DNA from: JAFLCL01 sp964502175
Lineage (GTDB): Bacteria; Myxococcota_A; Polyangia; Polyangiales; Sandaracinaceae
Direction of reading: 5' to 3'
DNA: 64,000 nucleotides
Assembly (NCBI GenBank): GCA_964502175.1
Contig: CAZCVE010000042.1
Location: 17,463 to 81,462 of the forward strand
The notes under the pieces: model-generated
The model's database searches: none
Seen by the model: the letters and a program-made list of their open reading frames with translations, nothing else
What the model was told of the DNA's origin: nothing
Shown here: piece by piece, positions 26,403-35,400 of the stretch
Layout of the letters: the number at the start of each line of letters is the position of its first letter
How positions within the stretch are numbered: position 1 is the first letter of the stretch
Translations under genes and position numbers: made by a program

Positions 26403-26741
26403 GTGGCCGCCGAGACCCTCACCGATGCTGACTTCCAGACCGCGCTCGAGAGCAACGAGCTCGTCGTCGTCGACTTCTTCGCCACGTGGTGTGGGCAGTG
26501 CATGTTGATCAAGCCCAAGTTCCAGCGGCTGTCGGACGAGCTGCCTCACGTGAAGTTCTTCGTCGTCGACGGCGAGGCCGCGCCCGAGGCGCGCAAGACC
26601 GTGGAGATCCCGAACCTGCCGTACTTCGCGTTCTACCGAGGGGGCAAGCAGATCGACGGCCTCTTCACGACGAAGATCGACGGCCTCCGCGAGAAGCTCG
26701 AGGAGCTCTTCCCGAAGCCCGCCGCCGAGGCAGGCGCGTGA
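26403..26741 (+). CDS. Thioredoxin family protein, CGQC active site
   Basis: 112 aa from GTG at 26403. VVDFFATWCGQCMLIKPKF near residue 30 is the thioredoxin active site with Gln replacing the usual Pro (WCGQC). IPNLPYFAFYRGG supplies the cis-Pro region. No signal peptide, so a cytosolic thiol-disulphide oxidoreductase. The Gln in the CxxC should shift redox potential relative to classical thioredoxin. The stop overlaps the next small gene (GTGA). Confidence 0.9.
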   Translation: MAAETLTDADFQTALESNELVVVDFFATWCGQCMLIKPKFQRLSDELPHVKFFVVDGEAAPEARKTVEIPNLPYFAFYRGGKQIDGLFTTKIDGLREKLEELFPKPAAEAGA

Positions 26742-26983
26742 AGCCCGCGGAGTCCCGTCGACTCGCCCTCGAGAAGACTGCGGCCGAGCTCGCCGCAGCG
26801 ATCGACGCGCTGTCCGAGGAGACCGATCCGCCGTTCGCGATCGCGGGCGCCGATCACGGCGAGATGCTCACGAACGTGCTGCTCGCGCAGCGGATCCGGG
26901 AGCGCATCGACCGCGGCGAGGACGCGAGGGACGCGTTCCGCACCGTGATGGGCGAGGTCCGCGCGGTCGTCTCGAACGACTGA
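26738..26983 (+). CDS. Small helical protein of unknown function
   Basis: 81 aa from GTG at 26738, overlapping the thioredoxin stop by 4 nt. It is predicted almost wholly helical, acidic, with no Cys and no signal peptide. The coupling suggests a partner of the thioredoxin, but no motif gives a function. Confidence 0.6.
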   Translation: MKPAESRRLALEKTAAELAAAIDALSEETDPPFAIAGADHGEMLTNVLLAQRIRERIDRGEDARDAFRTVMGEVRAVVSND

Positions 26984-26988
26984 GAGAC

Positions 26989-27069
26989 CGAGAAACTTTC
27001 GTTTCTCGGGATCGAACCGTCGTACGGGGTTTGGGGGCAACGCCCCCAACGCGCGGCGCTTGCGCCGCG
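26989..27069. terminator. Three consecutive perfect hairpins before the lipoxygenase operon
   Basis: Stem 1: CGAGAAAC/GTTTCTCG with loop TTTC (26989-27008). Stem 2: TTGGGGGC/GCCCCCAA with a 3-nt loop (27031-27049). Stem 3: CGCGGCGC/GCGCCGCG with a TT loop (27052-27069). All three are 8-bp perfect. There is no T-tract. They separate the thioredoxin operon from the lipoxygenase operon and probably form a transcriptional boundary or processing site. Confidence 0.6.
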
Positions 27070-27146
27070 GACAACTGAGAGCGCTCGCCCGGCCACTCGC
27101 GGGGCCCGTTGACCCTCCGCTCGGCCCGATGCGAGGCTGCAGCGAC

Positions 27147-28913
27147 ATGTTCAAGCCCACGCTGCCGCAGGACGACGCTGACTCCCCCGCGCGCGCCGAA
27201 GCGCTGTCGCTGGCCCGAGACGCTCACCGCTACTCGTACGTGTATCCGCCGGGCGCGGCGTGGGCCGACGCGGTGCCACGGGGCGAGGGCTACTCGATCC
27301 CGTACGTCGCGGACTACGTGAAGATCGAGGCGACGCTCTACGCGAACCACCTCGCGGCGCACCTCGGCGGCCTCGAGGACGAAGTGGCCGAAGAGCACGA
27401 GCAGGCGCGCGCGGCGCTCAAGCCCGAGCGCCTCGGAGAGCGCCTCTTCGAGGTGGGTCAGGCGATCGCCTCGGGCGTGCGGCGTGAGCGCCTGCAGAGC
27501 CTCGACGACTTCGCGCGCTTCTTCGCCGTCATCGAGAAGGTGCGGTCGCTCCGCATGTTCCAGGGCACCGCGCAGCAGCAGGACGAGCTCTTCGCGTGGC
27601 AGCGCATCGCCGGCGTGAACCCGATGATGCTCGAGGGCCTCGACGCGCTGCCCGAGCGCATGCCCGTGCGTGAGGAGCACTTCGCGGCGGCGATGAAGGT
27701 CGCTGGCCTCTCCGGCGACACGCTCGAGCGCGCGCTCGCCGAGGGGCGCCTCTTCGTCGCGGACTACCACCGCTTCGACGGCGCGCAGAACGGCAAGAAC
27801 GGCGACACGCCGAAGTGGCTGTACGCGCCCATCGCGCTGTTCGTTCGTCCGCCCATGGGCCCCGCGCTCCTGCCCGTCGCGATCCAGTGCGGACAGACGC
27901 CCGGCGCGACCTACCCGATCTGGACGCCCGCCGATGGACCGCGCTGGAAGATGGCGCGCACCACCGTGCAGATCGCGGACGGCAACGATCACGAGACGCG
28001 TCAGCACCTCGGCAAGGCCCACGGCGTGATGGAGGCCGTGGTGCTCGCGGGCATGCGCAACCTGCCGCCGCAGCATCCGCTCTACGTCCTGCTCACGCCG
28101 CACTTCGAGACGACGCTGCAGATCAACGACTCTGCGAAGAACAGCCTGATCGCGCCGAACGGAGGCGTCGATCACGTGCTCGGCGGCTCGCTCGAGACGT
28201 CGGTGCGGCTCACGGCGCTCGGTCTCTCGGAGCTCCGCATCGAGGAAGCCTCGCCGCTGAAGCAGCTCGCGCTGCGCAAGGTCGCCGACACGTCGCGGCT
28301 CCCGCTCTATCCGTACCGCGATGACGCGATCGAGATCTGGGGCGCGATCTCGCGCTTCGTCACGAGCTACATCGAGCTCTACTATGCGGACGACGCCACG
28401 GTCGTGGGCGACACCGAGCTCGCGGCGTTCCTCGCCGAGCTCGGCGCGCAGGACGGCGGGCGTCTCGTGGGCGTGCCGAAGGTGACCACGCGCGCGGGCC
28501 TCTCCGAGCTCCTCGCGAGCCTGATCTTCATCGCGAGCGCGCAGCACTCCGCGCTCAACTACGCGCAGTTCGAGTACATGGGGATGATCCCGAACATGCC
28601 CGGCGCGGGGTACTCGGCGGCGCCCACCGCGGACACGCCCGACGCCGAGAGCAGCTACCTCGATCTGCTCCCGCCGCTCGACATCGCGGTCGAGCACTTC
28701 ACGCTCGCGTACGAGCTCTCGAACATCCGGCGGAACCACCTCGGGCAGTACCCGTTCCTGCACTGGAAGGACCCGGCGGCGCGATCGCTCGCGGACGGCT
28801 TCGCGAAGCACCTCTCCGATCTGGAGCTTCTGCTCGGCGCGCGCGACGGCTCACGCCTCCTGCCCTACCCGTTCCTGCGCCCGTCGATGATCGCGGCGTC
28901 CATCCACATCTGA
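27147..28913 (+). CDS. Lipoxygenase paralogue 1
   Basis: 588 aa from ATG at 27147, matching the lengths of the two following paralogues; an upstream in-frame ATG at 27129 is possible. The iron site is complete: HLGKAH (His287, His292), QHSALN (His467, Asn471) and a C-terminal Ile588 in AASIHI. LPVAIQCGQ and HPLYVLLTPHFETTLQIN are family blocks. Lipoxygenases insert O2 into polyunsaturated fatty acids to make hydroperoxides. There is no signal peptide and no N-terminal PLAT domain, so it should be cytosolic, unlike the periplasmic Pseudomonas enzyme. First gene of a four-gene run. Confidence 0.93.
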   Translation: MFKPTLPQDDADSPARAEALSLARDAHRYSYVYPPGAAWADAVPRGEGYSIPYVADYVKIEATLYANHLAAHLGGLEDEVAEEHEQARAALKPERLGERLFEVGQAIASGVRRERLQSLDDFARFFAVIEKVRSLRMFQGTAQQQDELFAWQRIAGVNPMMLEGLDALPERMPVREEHFAAAMKVAGLSGDTLERALAEGRLFVADYHRFDGAQNGKNGDTPKWLYAPIALFVRPPMGPALLPVAIQCGQTPGATYPIWTPADGPRWKMARTTVQIADGNDHETRQHLGKAHGVMEAVVLAGMRNLPPQHPLYVLLTPHFETTLQINDSAKNSLIAPNGGVDHVLGGSLETSVRLTALGLSELRIEEASPLKQLALRKVADTSRLPLYPYRDDAIEIWGAISRFVTSYIELYYADDATVVGDTELAAFLAELGAQDGGRLVGVPKVTTRAGLSELLASLIFIASAQHSALNYAQFEYMGMIPNMPGAGYSAAPTADTPDAESSYLDLLPPLDIAVEHFTLAYELSNIRRNHLGQYPFLHWKDPAARSLADGFAKHLSDLELLLGARDGSRLLPYPFLRPSMIAASIHI

Positions 28914-28935
28914 TTCTCGATCGTCACGGAGCCCG

Positions 28936-30687
28936 ATGCCGCCACCCACACCGCCCACGTCGCTGCCTCAGCACGATCCGGATCCCGTCGCGCGGACCGC
29001 CGCGATCGCGAGCGATCGAGAGCAGTACACCTACACGTGGCATCGGCCCGAGGGCGTGGCGAGCGCCGCAGCGGTGCCGCAGGCGGACGGCTTCGGTCTC
29101 GGCGTGCTGACGCGCTTCGTGGGCGTGCAGGCGATGCTCGCGGCGCACGATCTGATCGTGACGACGGCGCATCGCGCCGGCGAGCTCGTGCGGCACCACG
29201 AGGTGGCCGAGGCCGCGGGGCAGAGCTTCGACGAGCGCTTCGCGGGAGCGATGAAGCTCGTCGTGCGCGGCGGTGAGCACCGCGCGACGCCCCTCGTGGC
29301 GCTGAAGTGGTTCGGCGACGAGGTGCCCACGCTGATCGCGACGATGGCGGAGCACCCCGAGCGACACGACGAGCTGTTCGCGTGGCAGCGCCTCGGCGGC
29401 GCGAGCCCGTTCGCGCTGCGGCGGCTCGACAGCCTCGACACCGTCGCGCCCTTCGACGAGAGCCACTACGCCGCGGCCTCGAAGGTCCACGGCGGGATCG
29501 ACGGCACGCTCGGCGATGCGCTGTCGGCGAAGCGCCTCTTCCACGTCGACTTCTCGTACCTCGAGGGCGCGCGCGACGGCGGCCTCGCGCTCGGGATCGC
29601 CAAGCGCGTCTACGGCGCGCGCGGCCTCTTCGTGCAGCGCCTCGGTGAGACGCCGCGCCTCCTGCCCGTCGCGATCCAGTGTGTGCCGGGCGGCCCCGTG
29701 TTCACGCCCGCCGACGGCGCCGCCTGGTCGATGGCCAAGCTCGTCCTCCAGTGCGCCGACACGCACGAGCAGGCCCTCACGTACCACGTGGCCCAGTGCC
29801 ACTTCGTGATGGAGGCCTTCACGCTCGCGTGCGTGCGCGCGTTCGCGCCCTCGCACCCGGTACGAAAGCTCCTCTCGCCGCACACGCAGTACACGCTCGC
29901 GATCGACACGCAGGTGCGCGACACGCTGATGAAGTCGGGAGGCGACCTCGAGTCTCTGCTCGCGGCGACGCTCGGGCAGAGCATCGAGCTCGTCGAGGCC
30001 GCGATGCGCGCGTTCGACTGGGCGAAGGCGATGCCCCACGCGGACCTTCGCGCGCGCGGTCTCGACGACCCGAGCACGGTCCCGCACTGTCCGCTGCGCG
30101 ACGACGGCTTGCCCGTGTGGGACGCGATCCGCCGCTTCGTGAGCGCGTACTTGTCTCTCTACTACACGAGCGACGCGGACGTCGCGGCCGACCTCGAGGC
30201 GCGCGCGTTCGGCGAGGAGCTCCGCGCACGCTGGGGCGGTCGCCTCGTGTCGATCCCCGACGTCACGAGCCGTGATGTGCTCATCGATCTCGTGACCTAC
30301 GCGATCTGGACCGCCGGACCGCTGCATGCGATCTGCAACGACTCACAGCTCGAGTTCATGGCGTGCTCGGCGAACATGCCGACCGCGCTCTACGGCGCAC
30401 CGCCCGAGCACGGCGCGAGCGAGGCCGATCTCGTCGCGCTCTACGTGCCCGAAGAGCTCTCGATGGCGCAGTACGCGTTCTTCTGCGGCCAGACGAAGCT
30501 CGAGGAGAACAAGCTCGGCGACTACCCGCCCGATGCGTTCGACGACCCGCGCGTCGCGCCGCTGATCGCGGGCTTCGTCGCGGAGCTCTCCACGCTCGAC
30601 GAGCAGGTCGACGTTCGCAACACGTCGCGCCCCGCACCCTACGTCTGGCTCCGGACGCGCACGATGCGCGCGAGCATTCACTCGTGA
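28936..30687 (+). CDS. Lipoxygenase paralogue 2 (C-terminal Ser)
   Basis: 583 aa, 22 nt after paralogue 1. Iron ligands present: HVAQCH (His284, His289) and LHAICN (His464, Asn468). The last residue is Ser583 (RASIHS) where classical enzymes end in Ile; the terminal carboxylate, the actual ligand, would still be there. Blocks LPVAIQC and HPVRKLLSPHTQYTL fit the family. Sequence outside the iron site has diverged strongly from paralogue 1, suggesting a different substrate or regiospecificity rather than a recent copy. Confidence 0.88.
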   Translation: MPPPTPPTSLPQHDPDPVARTAAIASDREQYTYTWHRPEGVASAAAVPQADGFGLGVLTRFVGVQAMLAAHDLIVTTAHRAGELVRHHEVAEAAGQSFDERFAGAMKLVVRGGEHRATPLVALKWFGDEVPTLIATMAEHPERHDELFAWQRLGGASPFALRRLDSLDTVAPFDESHYAAASKVHGGIDGTLGDALSAKRLFHVDFSYLEGARDGGLALGIAKRVYGARGLFVQRLGETPRLLPVAIQCVPGGPVFTPADGAAWSMAKLVLQCADTHEQALTYHVAQCHFVMEAFTLACVRAFAPSHPVRKLLSPHTQYTLAIDTQVRDTLMKSGGDLESLLAATLGQSIELVEAAMRAFDWAKAMPHADLRARGLDDPSTVPHCPLRDDGLPVWDAIRRFVSAYLSLYYTSDADVAADLEARAFGEELRARWGGRLVSIPDVTSRDVLIDLVTYAIWTAGPLHAICNDSQLEFMACSANMPTALYGAPPEHGASEADLVALYVPEELSMAQYAFFCGQTKLEENKLGDYPPDAFDDPRVAPLIAGFVAELSTLDEQVDVRNTSRPAPYVWLRTRTMRASIHS

Positions 30688-30694
30688 GGCACAC

Positions 30695-32449
30695 GTGAGC
30701 GGACCCGTTTCTGTCGTCCCCACTTCCTTGGCGCGCGACGACGAGGACGCGACCGGACGCGCCGATCAGCTCGCCGCCGCTCGCAAGGACTACACGTACG
30801 ACTACTCGTACCAAGACCTCTGCTTCACGGGCGATCTGCCGAAGACCGAGTCGTTCGACGCGCCGTACATGAGCCAGTCGCTCGCCGCGACCGCAGAATT
30901 CCAGCTGCAGAAGGCCGGGCAGCAGGCGAGCGCGATGGCGAGCGGCCTCCTCGATCGCCTGCGCGGCGAGGCTGCGCCCGACGACTCGAGCGAGGGCCGC
31001 GTCACCGATCCTGCCGAGTACGACGCGATGATCGCGCACCTCAAGCGGCCACTCGCCGCCGATGCGTGGCGCGATCCGGAGCGCACCGATCTCGCGTTCG
31101 CCTGGCAGCGTATCGCGGGCGCGGTGCCGACGCTGCTGCGCGGCGTCACGACCGTGCCATCGCATTTTCCGGTGACGCAGGCGCACCTCGATCGTGCGCT
31201 CGCGCGCTTCGGCCTCGCGAGCGTTCGCCTCGACGCGCTCGCTGCGGAGGGGCGCCTCTTCCTCGCGGACTACGCACGCTTCGACGGTGTGCCGTGCGGC
31301 ACGTACCTGCCGCGCGCGAGCGGTCGTGATCCGTCGACGGCGACGAGGAAATTCCTCGCGGCGCCGATGGCGCTCTTCGCGTCGATCGCCGGGCGAGGTC
31401 TCTTGCCGATCGCGATCCAGTGCGGTCAGCGCCCCGACGCGAAGACGCCGATCCTCACGCCCGCGGATGGCGCGCGCTGGACGCTCGCGAAGACGATCGT
31501 GCAGAGCGCGGACGCGAACCTCGAAGGCATCGTCGTGCACTTCGGGTTCACGCACATGCTCGCGCAGCGCTTCATCCTCGCAGCGCGGCGACAGCTCTCG
31601 GCGCGGCACCCGCTGCTCGCGCTCCTCGCGCCGCACTTCCGGTACACGCTCGCGGCCAACGCGTACGCGCGAAAGACGCTCGTGGTCCCCGACGGCACGC
31701 AGGATCGCGTGCTCGCGCCGCGCCTCGAGGCGACGCTGGCGATCCTCCGCGAGAGCGTCCGCGAGATCCGCATCGAGGATCTCGATCCACGCATCGCGGC
31801 GAAGCGCGCGGGCCTCGACGACGCGTCGGTGCTCACGCACCCGTTCCGAGACGATCAGCTCACGGTGTTCGACGCGACGCGGCGCTGGGTCGAGGGCTAC
31901 GTGAACCTCGCGTACACGACCGACGCCGACGTCGCCGCCGACGTGGAGCTGCGGGCGATGGTCGACGAGATCGGCTCACCGGACGGCGGACGCCTCCGAG
32001 ATCTCTGCGCGGGCATGAGCCTCGCCACACGCGCGGACGCGACCGACTTCGTCGCGCGCATCCTCCACCGCGTCAGCACCTACCACGCAGGCATCAACTA
32101 CGGCTGGTACGACTGGATGGCGTACGTGCCGAACATGCCCGCGGCGACCTCGCTGCCGATGCCCACCGTCGACGAGCCCGTGGACGAGAACAGCTGGCTC
32201 GGGCTCATGCCTCCGCGCGGCGTCGGCTGGGAGCAGCTCGCGCAGGTGCACTCGGTCGACTCGATCCACGTCGAGTTCATCGGCCAGTACGAGGGCGGCT
32301 TCGCCGACCCGCGGGTCGCGCCGCTGCTCGCGACTCTGCGCGCCGACCTCGCGAACGCCGAGAAGGTGATCGAGTCGCGCAACGCGAGCCGGCTCTTTCC
32401 GTACGTCCCCCTCCTTCCCTCGCGCACCACGGCGAGCATCGAGTCGTGA
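30695..32449 (+). CDS. Lipoxygenase paralogue 3 (C-terminal Ser)
   Basis: 584 aa from GTG at 30695, 7 nt after paralogue 2. Iron ligands: HFGFTH (His282, His287) and YHAGIN (His464, Asn468); the chain ends in Ser584 (TASIES). LPIAIQCGQ and HPLLALLAPHFRYTL match the other two. It has a larger insertion before the first His region (FDGVPCGTYLPRASG) and Tyr/Asp-rich N-terminal variation. The tight spacing to the kinase/cyclase gene 10 nt downstream implies co-expression. Confidence 0.88.
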   Translation: MSGPVSVVPTSLARDDEDATGRADQLAAARKDYTYDYSYQDLCFTGDLPKTESFDAPYMSQSLAATAEFQLQKAGQQASAMASGLLDRLRGEAAPDDSSEGRVTDPAEYDAMIAHLKRPLAADAWRDPERTDLAFAWQRIAGAVPTLLRGVTTVPSHFPVTQAHLDRALARFGLASVRLDALAAEGRLFLADYARFDGVPCGTYLPRASGRDPSTATRKFLAAPMALFASIAGRGLLPIAIQCGQRPDAKTPILTPADGARWTLAKTIVQSADANLEGIVVHFGFTHMLAQRFILAARRQLSARHPLLALLAPHFRYTLAANAYARKTLVVPDGTQDRVLAPRLEATLAILRESVREIRIEDLDPRIAAKRAGLDDASVLTHPFRDDQLTVFDATRRWVEGYVNLAYTTDADVAADVELRAMVDEIGSPDGGRLRDLCAGMSLATRADATDFVARILHRVSTYHAGINYGWYDWMAYVPNMPAATSLPMPTVDEPVDENSWLGLMPPRGVGWEQLAQVHSVDSIHVEFIGQYEGGFADPRVAPLLATLRADLANAEKVIESRNASRLFPYVPLLPSRTTASIES

Positions 32450-32459
32450 GGCCCGCGCG

Positions 32460-35400
32460 ATGGTGAGCGTGTCGATCGAAGGGTTCACGGGCCTCGAAGA
32501 GGTGCACCGCGGCGCGAGCTCGCTCGTGCTCCGCGGCGTGAGGACCGAAGACGGCAGGCGCGTCGTGATCAAGACGACCGCGCACCGGAGGCCGAGCCGC
32601 GCGGAGACCGCCGCGCTCGTGCGCGAGATGCGCCTCGCGCGAAAGGCGAGCTCGTCGCGGAGCGTCGAGATGCTCGAGCAGCGCGAGATCGACGGCATCC
32701 CGATCCTCGTGATGGCCGACGCAGGCGGGCTTCCGCTCGATCGGGTGCTCCGTGAGGCGACCCTCGATCTCGAGACCAAGCTCGAGATCGCGCTCGCGAC
32801 GACCCTCGCGATCGAAGCGATCCATGCGCGCGGCATCGTGCACAAGGACGTGAACCCCTCGAACGTGCTGTGGTCGTGGGAGACGCGCACGGCGCGCCTC
32901 ATCGACTTCGGCATCGCGACGGAGCTCGAGCGCGAGCGACCGAGCGAAATCGACGTGCACCGCCTCGAAGGCACGCTGCACTACCTCGCGCCCGAACAGA
33001 CGGGCCGCACGAACGGTCGCGTCGATCGACGAAGTGATCTCTACGCGCTCGGTGTGACGCTCTACGAGCTCTTCACGGGGCGTCGCCCGTTCGCATCGGC
33101 GGACGCGCTCGAGCTCGTGCACGCGCACCTCGCGCGACGCCCCATTCCACCGCACGACCACGACGAGGCGGTCCCGACGACCGTCTCGGACATCGTGCTC
33201 CGGCTCCTCGCGAAGGCCGCGGAGGATCGCTACCAGAGCGCGACGGGACTCGCTGTGGATCTCGAGGAGTGTCTCCGGCTCTGGCGCGCGACGCGGACGG
33301 TGCCGACCTTCGCGCTCGCGCGCGCCGATCGCCCACCGCGCCTCGAGATCCCCGAGCGTCTCTATGGCCGCGAGCGAGAGGCGCGCGCGATCGAAGAGGC
33401 GCTCGAGCGCGCAGCGAACGGCACGCGGGAGCTCTTGCTCGTCGGGGGCGTCGCAGGCATCGGCAAGACGTCGCTCGTTCACGCCACGCTCGGCGCGGTG
33501 ACCGCGCACCGCGCGCACTTCCTCGAGGGCAAGTTCGATCCCCTCCGCCTCGGCGTCGCGTACGAGCCGCTCGGCGCCGCGGTCGGCGCCTTCCTCCAGT
33601 CGATCCTGGCGCGCCCGCCCGAGGTCCTCCTCGAGATGAAGGAGCGGCTCGCGCGCGCGCTCGCGGACCACGCAGGCGTTCTCTTCGATCTCTTGCCGGA
33701 GCTCGCGGCGTTCGTGCCACGACCGAGCCTCGCGCCGCCGGACGTGCCCGTCGCGGAGGCCGAGAACCGCTTCCACCTCGCGTTCCGCGCGCTCGTGGGC
33801 GCGCTCGTCGACGCGCCGCGGCCGCTCGTGCTCTTCCTCGACGATCTCCAGTGGGCGGATCTCTCGACGCTGCGCTTGCTCGAAGGCCTCGTCACGGACG
33901 AGTCGCTCGCGCACCTCGTGGTGATCGGCGCGTACCGCGCGAACGAGATCGACGCGGCCCACCCGCTCTCGCTCACGCGCGAGCGCGTCGCTCGCGCCGG
34001 CACGCAGCTCGTGGGTCTGGAGCTCGGCGCCCCCGACGCGAGCGCGCTTCACCGGATGCTCACCGACACGTTCGCCCGCGACGACGACGCGCTCGCGGAG
34101 CTGTCGTCGCGCTGCATCCGGCGCACGGGAGGCAATCCGTTCTTCCTCGCGCGTCTGCTCACCGATCTGGTCGATCGCGATCTCGTGTCGTGGGACGCCG
34201 AGCTTCGACGCTGGACGTGGGATCGCGCGGCGCTGGCGGAGCTCGAGCCGCGAAGGCTCGACGGGTCGGACAGCGTGGTCGCGCTGCTCGTCGACCGCAT
34301 CGGCTCGCTGCCCGAAGACACGAGGCTCGCCCTCGCGCGCGCGGCGTGCGTGGGGAGCGCGTTCGATCTCCGCGAGCTCGCGAAACTGTCGTCCGAGACG
34401 CCCGCGCGCGTTCAGCTCGCGCTCGAGCCTGCGGTGCTGGGCGGGCTCGTCAGCCCGCGCGGCAAGGGCTGGCGTCTCGAGGAGGGCGACGCGCTCGATC
34501 ACACGCCCGACGAGGCGTTCCTCTACGCGTTCGAGCACGACCGCATCCAGTCCGCGGCCTACGAGTCGCTCGAGGCGAGCGCGCGTGATCGCGTCCACCT
34601 CGCGCTCGGTCGTGCGCTGCTCGACGCAGGCGGCGAGCGCGGGTTCGAGGCGCTGCGGCACCTGAACGTCGCGTGCGATCTCCTCGATCGCGACGCACGA
34701 CACGATCTCGCGCGGAAGAACCGAGACGCCGGGCTCCGCGCGCGTCGAGGCTCGGCGTTCGCGGCGGCCTCCGCGTTCTTCGAGGCCGGTCTCGCCGCGC
34801 TCGATCGCGCGACGCCGTTCGCCGTCGACGACGCGCTCGCGTTCGAGCTCGCGGTCGCCTCGGCGGAGTGCGCGTACCTCCTCGCCGACCTCACGCTCAC
34901 ACGGCGTCGCCTCGACGACGCCTACGCTCACGCGCGCACCACGCTCGATCGCGTCGAGGTGCAGCGCGTCGACATCGCGGCGCACATCGCCGCCCAAGAT
35001 CTCCACGGCGCGATCCGCATCGCGCGCGAGGCGCTCGCTCCGCTCGGCGTGCTCTTGCCCGCGCAGGCGACGGACGCTGACGTGGGCGCCGCGGTGGGCC
35101 GCGCGATGACCGCGCTCGGCACGGACGGCACGACGCGGCTCGAGTCTCTCCCCGACGTGACCGATCCGCAGGTGATCGCGGCGATGGACCTGCTGGTCCA
35201 GGCGAGCTCGCCTGCGTACTACGCGATGCCCGCGCTCTTGCCCGTGATCGCAGCGGAGCTCGTGGTCACCTCGCTCGAGCGCGGCCCATGCACCGCGACG
35301 CCGTTCGGCCTCAGCGTCTTCGGCATCGTGCTCAACGCGATCGGCATGCTCCCCGCGGCGCACGAGCTCGGTCTCTTGGCGCGTCGGATGCTCGATCGCT

